Assembly: GCA_946479615.1 (NCBI GenBank)
Contig: CAMLGR010000055.1
Span: 1-25,893, forward strand
Direction of reading: 5' to 3'
DNA: 25,893 bases
From: an uncultured Bacteroidota bacterium
GTDB lineage: Bacteria; Bacteroidota; Bacteroidia; Chitinophagales; Chitinophagaceae
Positions 1-8,080 of this stretch are shown in pieces. A model generated the notes under the pieces. That model searched no databases. It saw nothing but the letters and a program-made list of their open reading frames with translations, and was not told the origin of the DNA. Both the position numbers and the translations under genes were made by a program. Numbering within the stretch: the first letter of the stretch is position 1; the number at the start of each line of letters is the position of its first letter.

Positions 1-2888
1 GATACGGTACACAAAAGAAAAAGAATGTAACCGGCGCCGTATCTTCTTTTGATGCAAGGAAACTGGAGGAACGTCCTTTGCAAAGAGTTGACCAGGCACT
101 CGTAGGGCAACTCGCCGGTGTTACCGTAAAACAAACCAATGCTATTCCTGGTAAAGCGTTTAGCGTACAGGTGCGTGGTTCCGGTTCTATCAGCGGCGGT
201 AATGAGCCGCTGTATGTTATTGATGGATTTCCTTTGTCGGTAAACTCCAGCAATACCACCAATGGTAGTTTCAGTACCGGCAATCCTTTGGATAATATCA
301 ATCCAAACGATATTGAAAGTATCGATGTATTGAAAGATGCTGCTGCAGCGGCTATCTATGGATCAAGAGCTTCTAATGGAGTAGTATTGATCACCACCAA
401 ACGCGGAAGAACCGGCAGGGTGAAAATCGAGGTCAATGCCTATACCGGTTACAACCAGGCCAGCAAACAATTAAAGATGCTGAATGGTGAAGAATGGATT
501 GACCGTGCTACAGAGATCATCAATGCTACGTATGTAAATGATTATAAATCGGTCGGGGCTACAGCCAATGATGATGCTGCTACACGTCGTACGAGGATTG
601 GTATCGGGCCTACAGCTATCAATACAAAGTATATGCTCGATCCAAGATGGGCAATACCAGGGCATCCGGGTCTTGCTTACCACGACTGGCAGGATGAAAT
701 TGAAAGAAAAGGATTGATGCAGAACTACCAGGTTGCGGCCAGTGGCGGTACAGATGTAGTGAAGTATTTTATTTCAGGAAATTATTCCAACCATGATGCT
801 TTCATCAGGTTTGTGAATTATAAATCCTATTCGTTACGTGCGAATGTAGAAGTGAATGCTTCCAATAAATTAAAATTCGGGGTCAATATCGCTCCTACCT
901 ATTCTGTAACACAAGATCCGGGTGTGGAAGGAAAGGATAATATCTTTCACCAGGCGCTTAGCATGACACCCTTGCAGGAAGATACAGTAGGACTTTATCC
1001 TAACATTGGTAAAAATGCTCCTTATACATGGAGCAATACCACCAACGGATCATTGGGCAAACTAACTTACAATATCGGTACCACTAAAAGATACCGTACC
1101 ATAGGAAGCCTGTTTGGCGATTACCAGATCATCAAAGGTTTGAATTTCAGAACTTCGGTTAACCTTGATAATACGGACAATGTTACCACCGGTTATTTTC
1201 CCTATATAGCTGCCGGACAAACACTGGCTTCACGGACATTCACCGGAACGAATAACCTCACAGCAAATACGTCCGGATCCTATACAAGCTACCGCCGGCA
1301 GACTTTTGTAAATGAGAACACGCTTACTTACAATACCACGATCAGGAATGTGCATACGCTGAATGTACTCGCCGGTTTTTCCTATAATCTCGATCGTTTT
1401 GACAGAACACAGCTGAACTCAAGCGGTGGTTATACGAGTGCTGTGATACAAACATTGAATGCAGCGGCGGCTGTTACGGGTAATACGACTTCGAATAAAA
1501 GTGTATTGATCTCCTATTTCAGCCGTTTGCAATATGGGTTCCTCGATAAATATTTTTTAACGGCCAGCTTGCGGAGAGATGGTTCTTCCCGCTTTGGCAT
1601 CAATAATCAATACGGTACATTCCCTTCGGCTTCATTAAAATGGGTCGTATCTGATGAATCATTTATGCAATCTATACCGGTGATCAGCGATCTCAAACTG
1701 AGAGGATCATGGGGTGTGAATGGTAATAATAATTTACCGAATGATTATGCCAGCCTTGCTACCATCGGTTCTTTTGGATATGTATTTGGCACTACCCAGG
1801 CCGCTGTGATCGGGCAGGGACCGAATGTACTCGCGAATCCTGACCTGCAATGGGAAAAATCAGAAACCTATGATGTAGGTCTTGATTTCGGGTTGTTTAA
1901 AAACCGGCTGACAGGATCATTCGATTTCTATACGAAGAAAAATACAGAATTGTTATTGAATGTACAGGTTCCGGAAGTAACTGGCTTCCAGACATACCTC
2001 ACCAATATTGGTTCTGTAAGAAACGTAGGACAGGAACTGGAACTGACATCACGCAATATGGTTGGGGAATTTCAATGGAACACTACCGTGACACTTACAC
2101 ACAATACGAATAAAGTACTGGCATTGGGAAGGGGTCAGACGCAGATCATCATACCAAACGGCCTGGATGTATCTGACCAGATACTGAGAGTAGGTGCGCC
2201 ATTGAATAGTATTTATATTCTAAAAATAGTTGGCTTCCTGACACAGAAGGATATTACGGATAATGTGGCGCGCTATGGAAATGAAGCGCCGGGCGATCCC
2301 AAGTTTGAAGATTTTAACAAAGACGGGATTATTTCCGAAGCGGACAAACAGATCATGGGTCATCCCAATCCTGATTATACCTATGGTATCACCAATACAT
2401 TCCGCTACAAAGGATTTGATCTGAGTGTGCTGGTGCAGGGACAATCAGGCGGTTCTATCTATTCCATGCTGGGAAGAGCTATTTCACGCGCGGGACAAGG
2501 CTTTACGGATAATACACCTGCTACATTCGCTGATCGCTGGAAATCGGAAAGCGATCCGGGCGATGGCCGTTTTGGAAAAGCCTATGCAACGTTCAACTCA
2601 CCTATCACAGCTGCGAGTGATTGGTTATACTCTTCCAATTACATTCGGGTAAGAAATATCACCGTAGGATACGATTTGAAAAGCGTGATCAAAACGCGTT
2701 CTGTACAAAGCGCCCGTTTATACCTGACACTGGAAAACTTCTTTGGGCATGATCAGTATATCAACGGCCTGAACCCTGAATCGGCTAACACAGCAATAAG
2801 TTCAGCTACGGCTTATCCCGAAGCGGGCGACTACGGGGGACTGCCACTGCCCAAATCATTAATTGTCGGGTTAAACATTACCTTTTAA
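1..2888 (+). CDS. SusC/RagA-family TonB-dependent outer-membrane transporter, 5' end outside window
   Basis: The reading frame is open from base 3 to the TAA at 2886-2888, giving 961 visible residues. The first visible residues, YGTQKKKNVTGAV, are the segment just after the TonB box in this family. The signal peptide, the carboxypeptidase-regulatory-like domain and the TonB box itself (about 100-120 residues) therefore lie upstream of the window. The plug domain follows, with LYVIDGF near base 210 and the SusC signature NPNDIESIDVLKDA, then AAIYGSRASNGV, at about 300-383. The rest is a 22-strand-type barrel ending in aromatic Phe (GLNITF), the usual outer-membrane insertion signal. A calcium-loop-like motif, DFNKDGIISEAD, is encoded at 2310-2345. 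A SusD gene starts 19 bp downstream. The family imports oligosaccharides or peptides; the substrate cannot be read from the sequence. An internal TTG at base 78 is not the start. Confidence 0.95.
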   Translation, partial: YGTQKKKNVTGAVSSFDARKLEERPLQRVDQALVGQLAGVTVKQTNAIPGKAFSVQVRGSGSISGGNEPLYVIDGFPLSVNSSNTTNGSFSTGNPLDNINPNDIESIDVLKDAAAAAIYGSRASNGVVLITTKRGRTGRVKIEVNAYTGYNQASKQLKMLNGEEWIDRATEIINATYVNDYKSVGATANDDAATRRTRIGIGPTAINTKYMLDPRWAIPGHPGLAYHDWQDEIERKGLMQNYQVAASGGTDVVKYFISGNYSNHDAFIRFVNYKSYSLRANVEVNASNKLKFGVNIAPTYSVTQDPGVEGKDNIFHQALSMTPLQEDTVGLYPNIGKNAPYTWSNTTNGSLGKLTYNIGTTKRYRTIGSLFGDYQIIKGLNFRTSVNLDNTDNVTTGYFPYIAAGQTLASRTFTGTNNLTANTSGSYTSYRRQTFVNENTLTYNTTIRNVHTLNVLAGFSYNLDRFDRTQLNSSGGYTSAVIQTLNAAAAVTGNTTSNKSVLISYFSRLQYGFLDKYFLTASLRRDGSSRFGINNQYGTFPSASLKWVVSDESFMQSIPVISDLKLRGSWGVNGNNNLPNDYASLATIGSFGYVFGTTQAAVIGQGPNVLANPDLQWEKSETYDVGLDFGLFKNRLTGSFDFYTKKNTELLLNVQVPEVTGFQTYLTNIGSVRNVGQELELTSRNMVGEFQWNTTVTLTHNTNKVLALGRGQTQIIIPNGLDVSDQILRVGAPLNSIYILKIVGFLTQKDITDNVARYGNEAPGDPKFEDFNKDGIISEADKQIMGHPNPDYTYGITNTFRYKGFDLSVLVQGQSGGSIYSMLGRAISRAGQGFTDNTPATFADRWKSESDPGDGRFGKAYATFNSPITAASDWLYSSNYIRVRNITVGYDLKSVIKTRSVQSARLYLTLENFFGHDQYINGLNPESANTAISSATAYPEAGDYGGLPLPKSLIVGLNITF

Positions 2889-2907
2889 TTACCCTAATCT
2901 TTCTATA

Positions 2908-4452
2908 ATGAAAAAGATATATTTAATAATAATAATAGCAGCACTGGCAGCGGGCTCCTGTAAAAAAGATTTGAACCAGGTGCCGCTATCCACGGCTACT
3001 ACCGCTACTTTCTATAAACAGCCCAGTGATTTTGTGCAGGGCACGAATACTATTTATAACCAGCTGAGAGGATATCCCGACAGGTTGAACTCGCTATCCG
3101 AGATCCGGTCAGATAATTTATACGGAGTAACGATCGCCGGCCGCGAATGGGATCCTATCAACAACTTCGCACAGGGCATTGCGCCTAATGTATACGTGGA
3201 AGAAGCATGGAACAATGATTTCAATGGGATCTTTCGCGCCAATACGGTGCTTGATCAGATCGCCAAAAATGGAACTTATGTCGGATCATCTGCGCTTGCA
3301 ACGAGGTTAACTGCAGAAGCAAGATTTCTCCGGGCTTTTTTCTATTTCGATCTTGTAAAGTACTATGGAAAAATTCCTATCATCGATCATCCGGTGGAAG
3401 TAAGCGAAGCGATCACTATCTCCCGGAGTGCTGTAACCGATGTATATGCATTTATCATTGCGGACCTGCAATTCGCTATTGCTAATTTGCCCGCCAACTA
3501 TGCTGGTGTATTCCCTGGCTACAGCGCCGTGGATGTAGGCAGGGCCACCAAATATGCAGCAGAAGCTATTCTTGCCAAGGTGTACATGACACGTTCGGGT
3601 CCTACCTATGGCATTGAAGGCCCGGGACTGGGATTAAATGAATGGGGACAGGCATTGCCGTTATTACAGGATATCATTACCAATGGTGGGTTCGTATTCA
3701 ATCCTAACTATGCAAATATTTTTTCTTATACCAATCAAAGTCCGGGTATTACAACCGGCAACCGCGAAGCCGTGTTTGATGTGATGTATATGTCAGGTCA
3801 AAACCCGGTACTGGGTGCAACTTATGTGTGGGGACTTGTGCCGCAGAATTACCTGACTTCTATCAGCGCCAATTTCAATGCAGCGGGAAGCCTGGAGATC
3901 ATACCGGTTTCTCCCAGTTTCATGGACGCATATGATCCTGCTGATGTTCGCAAAGCCGCTACGGTATTTACAGCCGGCTATGTATTTAATGGTAATACGG
4001 AGAACAGACCTTTCTTTAAAAAATGGCTGGATATTACCAAAGGACCATCTACCAATAACCGGTTTGATTGGGCAGAAAATTTTATTGCAGTGCGTTATAC
4101 GGATATATTAATGCTGAAAGCAGAATGCATCCTGCATGGCGCTCCCGGTACACAGGCCGATGTGGATGCAATTGTGAATCAGGTAAGAACAAGAGCCGGA
4201 CTGGACCCTTTAAGCAATGTAACCTTATCACAATTATTTGCGGAGCGCAGACTTGAATTCGCGAATGAAGGCCAACGTTGGTTTGACCTGCAACGAAGCG
4301 GCGACCTGCTTACGATTATGAATGCATGGAAAGCAAGCGACGATAGTCAGAATAAAGTAAATCCTATTGTAGCTAATTATATCATTTACCCGGTGCCTCA
4401 AACGCAACTGGATGCCGTTCCTGGTTTGTATAAGCAAAACCTGGGCTACTGA
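2908..4452 (+). CDS. SusD/RagB-family surface nutrient-binding lipoprotein
   Basis: 514 residues, a typical SusD length. The ATG at 2908 gives a lipoprotein signal peptide (MKKIYLIIIIAALAAGSC) with lipobox Cys18 followed by KKD, so the mature protein should be lipid-anchored at the outer membrane. Two conserved C-terminal family elements are clear: a helical TPR-like segment (TDILMLKAECI, near residue 397) and the motif ERRLEFANEGQRWFDLQR from residue 446. The protein ends in the classic tail IYPVPQTQLD...YKQNLGY. It lies 19 bp after the upstream SusC and is expected to form the lid of that transporter. A terminator hairpin begins 29 bp after the stop, so this pair is the end of a transcription unit. 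The ligand is unknown. Confidence 0.96.
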   Translation: MKKIYLIIIIAALAAGSCKKDLNQVPLSTATTATFYKQPSDFVQGTNTIYNQLRGYPDRLNSLSEIRSDNLYGVTIAGREWDPINNFAQGIAPNVYVEEAWNNDFNGIFRANTVLDQIAKNGTYVGSSALATRLTAEARFLRAFFYFDLVKYYGKIPIIDHPVEVSEAITISRSAVTDVYAFIIADLQFAIANLPANYAGVFPGYSAVDVGRATKYAAEAILAKVYMTRSGPTYGIEGPGLGLNEWGQALPLLQDIITNGGFVFNPNYANIFSYTNQSPGITTGNREAVFDVMYMSGQNPVLGATYVWGLVPQNYLTSISANFNAAGSLEIIPVSPSFMDAYDPADVRKAATVFTAGYVFNGNTENRPFFKKWLDITKGPSTNNRFDWAENFIAVRYTDILMLKAECILHGAPGTQADVDAIVNQVRTRAGLDPLSNVTLSQLFAERRLEFANEGQRWFDLQRSGDLLTIMNAWKASDDSQNKVNPIVANYIIYPVPQTQLDAVPGLYKQNLGY

Positions 4453-4481
4453 TCTCTCATAGACAAGCACAAGCAGCAATC

Positions 4482-4513
4482 AATGGCGGTCATTCCTGAT
4501 CGCCATTTCTTTT
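4482..4513 (+). terminator. intrinsic terminator after first SusC/SusD pair (repeat family copy 1)
   Basis: AATGGCGGTCA (4482-4492), loop TTCC and TGATCGCCATT (4497-4507) form an 11-bp stem with one G-T pair, followed by a T-rich run (4506-4513). A CACAAGCAGCA box lies just upstream at 4468-4478. Both box and stem recur at 10278-10335 and 10482-10540. Confidence 0.85.
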
Positions 4514-4562
4514 ATTGCGGGGTCTTTGCGAAGAGTACCCGCAGTAAATAATGTGTGTATTT

Positions 4563-4643
4563 CTATGTGAAACCCCTATGCGGTGAGATTACGCCAGCCA
4601 GCTTTTTACCACATAGGCACATAGAGACATAGGTTTCACATAG
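4563..4643. repeat. palindromic REP-like intergenic element with 8-bp ACATAG periodicity
   Basis: CTATGTGAAACCCCTATG (4563-4580) is the near-perfect inverted complement of CATAGGTTTCACATAG (4628-4643), differing by two extra C bases. ACATAG occurs at 4611, 4619 and 4627, exactly 8 bp apart, and again at 4638. The arms enclose about 47 bases. The element lies between a terminator and the next operon, a common place for dispersed palindromic repeats. I infer that it is one copy of a genome-wide family; only this copy is in the window. Confidence 0.6.
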
Positions 4644-4797
4644 AGAATTATTCAACTGCAACAGGTCTATAGGGATCAGGTGGACATGGAACTATAATTC
4701 CCTGATTTCACCTCTATTAACAGGATGGGACAGGATGATTCCAAAAGAGAACCAAAATAAATTAGCGTTCCAAATATTTAACCTCAATTGCTGCTGT

Positions 4798-7700
4798 ATG
4801 ATTAAAAAACCCGCTATACATAGGTGGCTATGTATTACATTTCTTCTTTTAGCTGCACTGACATCTTTTTCACAAAACAATTTTAAAGTAACCGGACAGG
4901 TAACCGATGCAGATGGTAAACCATTGCAGGGTGTGACTGTAAGTGTTAAAGGAGGAACGACCGGTACCGCTACCAAAGCCGATGGTAGCTTCGAGATCAA
5001 TGCTCCTTCCGAAAATGCTACGCTCGTTTTTTCTTCTGTCGGTTTGATCGAACAGGAGGTCAGGCTTAACAAAAAAAGCGTGATCGCTATATCGATGGCC
5101 AATGCCTCTACTACAATGGAAGATGTAGTAGTAGTTGGGTATGGTACACAGAAAAAAAGTGATCTTACCGGTTCGTTGAGCCGTGTATCCGCAGAAACGA
5201 TCCGTGAACGTCCTGCACAAAATGCGTTGCAGGCGATCCAGGGTAAAGCATCCGGTGTACAGGTCTCTTCCAATTTCAAACCGGGCGAACTTCCTGTAGT
5301 ACGTGTTCGTGGTTATCGTTCGCTCAGCGGATCAAATGATCCTTTATATGTAGTGGATGGAATTCCGCTGGTTAATTCACTCGGTGTTAATTCATTCACG
5401 ATGGGCGATCTTAACCCGAATGATATTGCCTCGATAGAAATCCTTAAAGACGCTTCCGCCACGGCTATCTATGGTTCACGTGGTTCCAATGGAGTAATCC
5501 TGATCACTACTAACAAAGGGAAAAAGGGAAGAGTAGCCCTTAATTTTACGTCCACTGTATCGGTCGATTCCTATAAATCATTGACCGATTGGATGGACGG
5601 AGGCCAGTATGTAGATAGCTGGCGCGAAAGTTTGATCAATGGGCGTTTATACCACCCGGGCATTGCCAACAACTCCAATATGAATGTACCTGCCGTACGC
5701 TGGTATCCCAATCCTAAAGATGATTCTACTATGGTGGGCTTTGCAGATCCTACAGCTATTGCATCTGTCATGATGGGATATCAAAGAAATCCTGATGGTT
5801 CCCTGGTAATGCGTCCCACAACGGCGGAAGAGCAGGCCATGGGATGGCCGGCCATGGTACCTGTATACAATTCGGAAAATATCCGCAGTTACGACTGGCT
5901 GAATGATGCTACCCGCAGCGGTGTTACACAAAACCACCAGATATCAGTGACTGCCGGAAGTGATATTGCCCATTTATCCCTATCATTGGGTTATTATAAC
6001 CAACTGGCTGTTCAGCGTGACCAGAACTACAGGCGTTATACCGCTAATATCAGCGGGGATATTTCTCCTACCAAATGGTTTACATTGGGAACGTCCATCA
6101 TTGGTTCATTCTCTCACCAGAATTTCGGTATGCAGGGACCGAATACTTCCAATACCGGTTCCAAGGATCTTTATTCAAGAGCCAGTGATCAATTTCCCTA
6201 TGCATTGCCCACGGATGCCAACGGCGTTGCGATCAGGAATCCCGGTGGTAACCTGAGTTTGTGGAATCCGCTGATAGATATTACCCAGTCTCTGAATGAC
6301 AGGAGAACAACGGCTGTACTCGCCAATATTTTTGCTGAATTGAAATTTACGCCCTGGTTAAAATACCGGGTGAACTTCGGCGCACAATATCGCCAGTACA
6401 GGGCAGGTGCCTGGACAGGGCCTGATGCCACGAGCCATCTTACCAACAAACCGAACACCGCTGCTTATGGTACAGAAGAGAATACATCATGGGTAGTGGA
6501 AAATATTCTGTATGCAGATAAAACATTTGCAAACATTCATAAAATAGGCGTCACTGTTCTCCAGTCATCACAAAGATCACGCAGGGAAAATACTTCAACG
6601 AGTGTATCGGGTAATATCAACCCATTAAGCTTGTGGTATGATCTCGGATCCAATACCGTCGGTAATCCTGGTGGATATGGTACCGGATTTACAGAAAACA
6701 CATTAAGCTCTTTCATGGGCCGTGTGAATTATACATTGATGAATAAATACCTGCTGACCGCTTCTTACCGGATGGATGGAGCTTCTGTACTGGCGCCTGG
6801 TCACAAATGGGATTATTTCCCTTCTGCTTCCCTTGCCTGGAAAATGCAGGAAGAAAAATTCATGCAGGGCGTGACCTGGTTGGATGAACTGAAACCAAGG
6901 GTCAGCTATGGTGTAACAGGCAACTCATCGGTAAGTCCTTATACAACATCAGGTCCGTTGAGCAGGAACCCCTATGTATTTGCCGGTGCAGCAGCGATCG
7001 GTTATTTGCCACAGCTGGTACAGAACCCATTATTGAAATGGGAACGTACGGCACAGGTAAACCTGGGTCTTGATTTCGCTATCTTGAAAAGCCGTGTGTC
7101 GGGTTCTATCGAAGTATACCGTCAGAATACCTCTGATCTGCTGATGACAAAAACACTGCCTGCGGTATCAGGATATGTTCAAAAAATCGAGAACATCGGT
7201 AAAACAAGAAATACAGGTATTGAAATCATGCTTTCCACTATTAATATCCAGAAAGGAAATTTTACCTGGAGTTCGGATATCAACTGGTCAAGAAACAGCG
7301 AAGAGATTGTTGAGCTGATCAATGGAAAACAGGATATGATCGCCAACGGGTTATTTATTGGTCAGCCATCGCAGGTATATTATCAATATGCCAATGCGGG
7401 TATATGGGGTAATTCAGCAAAAGATCTCGAAGAGATGGCTAAATTCAATGCCAATTGTTCGAAATTCTTTCCCGGAACGATCAAGGTAGTAGATCAGAAT
7501 GGTTATTATAAGATTAATGCTTCTGACTATGTGGTATTAGGTTCACCACGGCCAAAATGGAGCGGTGGTATTACCAATACTTTCCGTTACAAAAACTGGT
7601 CTTTCAGTTCCTTTATCTATTTCCGCTGGGGACAAACCTATTTCGGAGGTTATCCTAACTATGGTGGTGTAAACCCGAATGGCCGTGTGGAGGATGATGT

Positions 7701-8055
7701 ATGGTCATGGACAAATACGGATGGTCGTTGGCCGATGCGCAACTTTGGCGCTGTAGATAATTTTACTTCTGCCATGCAGTATAATAATGGTTCATTTGCT
7801 GCGATAAGGAATATGTCGCTTTCCTATTCATTGCCAAAGAAATTACTGCAAAAAGCAACGATCAATGACCTTGTTGTTAATTTCCAGGTGATCAACCCGT
7901 TTATTTTTGGACCAGGTGTAGTGAAATTAGGGATCAATCCTGATGATGATACCAACTGGAGCGTAGCCTCGAGCAACACCAATCCATTGGGGGGAACTAA
8001 TAATAACACGATACTGCCACAAAGTTTTGTTTTTTCAATAAGAGCAGGATTTTAA
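4798..8055 (+). CDS. SusC/RagA-family TonB-dependent outer-membrane transporter
   Basis: 1085 residues from the ATG at 4798. This start was chosen over the upstream ATG at 4735 because it places a Sec signal peptide (MIKKPAIHRWLCITFLLLAA, then LTSFSQ) at the N terminus. Domain order is: carboxypeptidase-regulatory-like beta domain (about residues 29-105, VTGQVTDADGKPLQGVTVSV); TonB box MEDVVVVGYGTQKK (107-120); plug domain (about 120-245) with LYVVDGIP and NPNDIASIEILKDASATAIY; then the beta-barrel, ending in RAGF with the expected terminal Phe. In the C-terminal calcium-loop-like motif the position 5 acidic residue is replaced: DQNGYYKINASD. The SusD partner starts 25 bp after the stop. There is no STN domain, so direct sigma/anti-sigma signalling through this protein is unlikely. 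Substrate unknown. Confidence 0.96.
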   Translation: MIKKPAIHRWLCITFLLLAALTSFSQNNFKVTGQVTDADGKPLQGVTVSVKGGTTGTATKADGSFEINAPSENATLVFSSVGLIEQEVRLNKKSVIAISMANASTTMEDVVVVGYGTQKKSDLTGSLSRVSAETIRERPAQNALQAIQGKASGVQVSSNFKPGELPVVRVRGYRSLSGSNDPLYVVDGIPLVNSLGVNSFTMGDLNPNDIASIEILKDASATAIYGSRGSNGVILITTNKGKKGRVALNFTSTVSVDSYKSLTDWMDGGQYVDSWRESLINGRLYHPGIANNSNMNVPAVRWYPNPKDDSTMVGFADPTAIASVMMGYQRNPDGSLVMRPTTAEEQAMGWPAMVPVYNSENIRSYDWLNDATRSGVTQNHQISVTAGSDIAHLSLSLGYYNQLAVQRDQNYRRYTANISGDISPTKWFTLGTSIIGSFSHQNFGMQGPNTSNTGSKDLYSRASDQFPYALPTDANGVAIRNPGGNLSLWNPLIDITQSLNDRRTTAVLANIFAELKFTPWLKYRVNFGAQYRQYRAGAWTGPDATSHLTNKPNTAAYGTEENTSWVVENILYADKTFANIHKIGVTVLQSSQRSRRENTSTSVSGNINPLSLWYDLGSNTVGNPGGYGTGFTENTLSSFMGRVNYTLMNKYLLTASYRMDGASVLAPGHKWDYFPSASLAWKMQEEKFMQGVTWLDELKPRVSYGVTGNSSVSPYTTSGPLSRNPYVFAGAAAIGYLPQLVQNPLLKWERTAQVNLGLDFAILKSRVSGSIEVYRQNTSDLLMTKTLPAVSGYVQKIENIGKTRNTGIEIMLSTINIQKGNFTWSSDINWSRNSEEIVELINGKQDMIANGLFIGQPSQVYYQYANAGIWGNSAKDLEEMAKFNANCSKFFPGTIKVVDQNGYYKINASDYVVLGSPRPKWSGGITNTFRYKNWSFSSFIYFRWGQTYFGGYPNYGGVNPNGRVEDDVWSWTNTDGRWPMRNFGAVDNFTSAMQYNNGSFAAIRNMSLSYSLPKKLLQKATINDLVVNFQVINPFIFGPGVVKLGINPDDDTNWSVASSNTNPLGGTNNNTILPQSFVFSIRAGF

Positions 8056-8080
8056 TAGAAAATCATTTAAAAATATTTTT

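Larger units (their letters stand above)
4453..4797. other. 345-bp intergenic region between two SusC/SusD units
   Basis: Holds the terminator at 4482-4513 and the palindromic repeat at 4563-4643. Between them is a small imperfect hairpin: GCGGG (4517-4521) and TCTT (4523-4526) face AAGA (4531-4534) and CCCGC (4538-4542), with no T-run after it. The promoter of the second SusC/SusD unit should lie in 4644-4797, but I see no convincing match to the Bacteroidota -7 consensus TAnnTTTG. An in-frame ATG at 4735 would add 21 residues to the next gene but would spoil its signal peptide. I find no gene here. Confidence 0.7.

Noticed and set aside
4517..4542. Small GCGGG/CCCGC hairpin after the first terminator
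   Set aside because: Interrupted stem and no T-run, so it is not a terminator; kept only as a note in the intergenic entry.
4735..4797. Upstream in-frame ATG extending the second SusC by 21 residues
   Set aside because: The extension is polar and precedes a complete signal peptide that starts at 4798; secretion would be poorly served by the longer form.
4692..5279. 195-codon open frame on the minus strand
   Set aside because: Antisense to the start and plug region of the second SusC, the same position as the other long antisense frame; no family resemblance.
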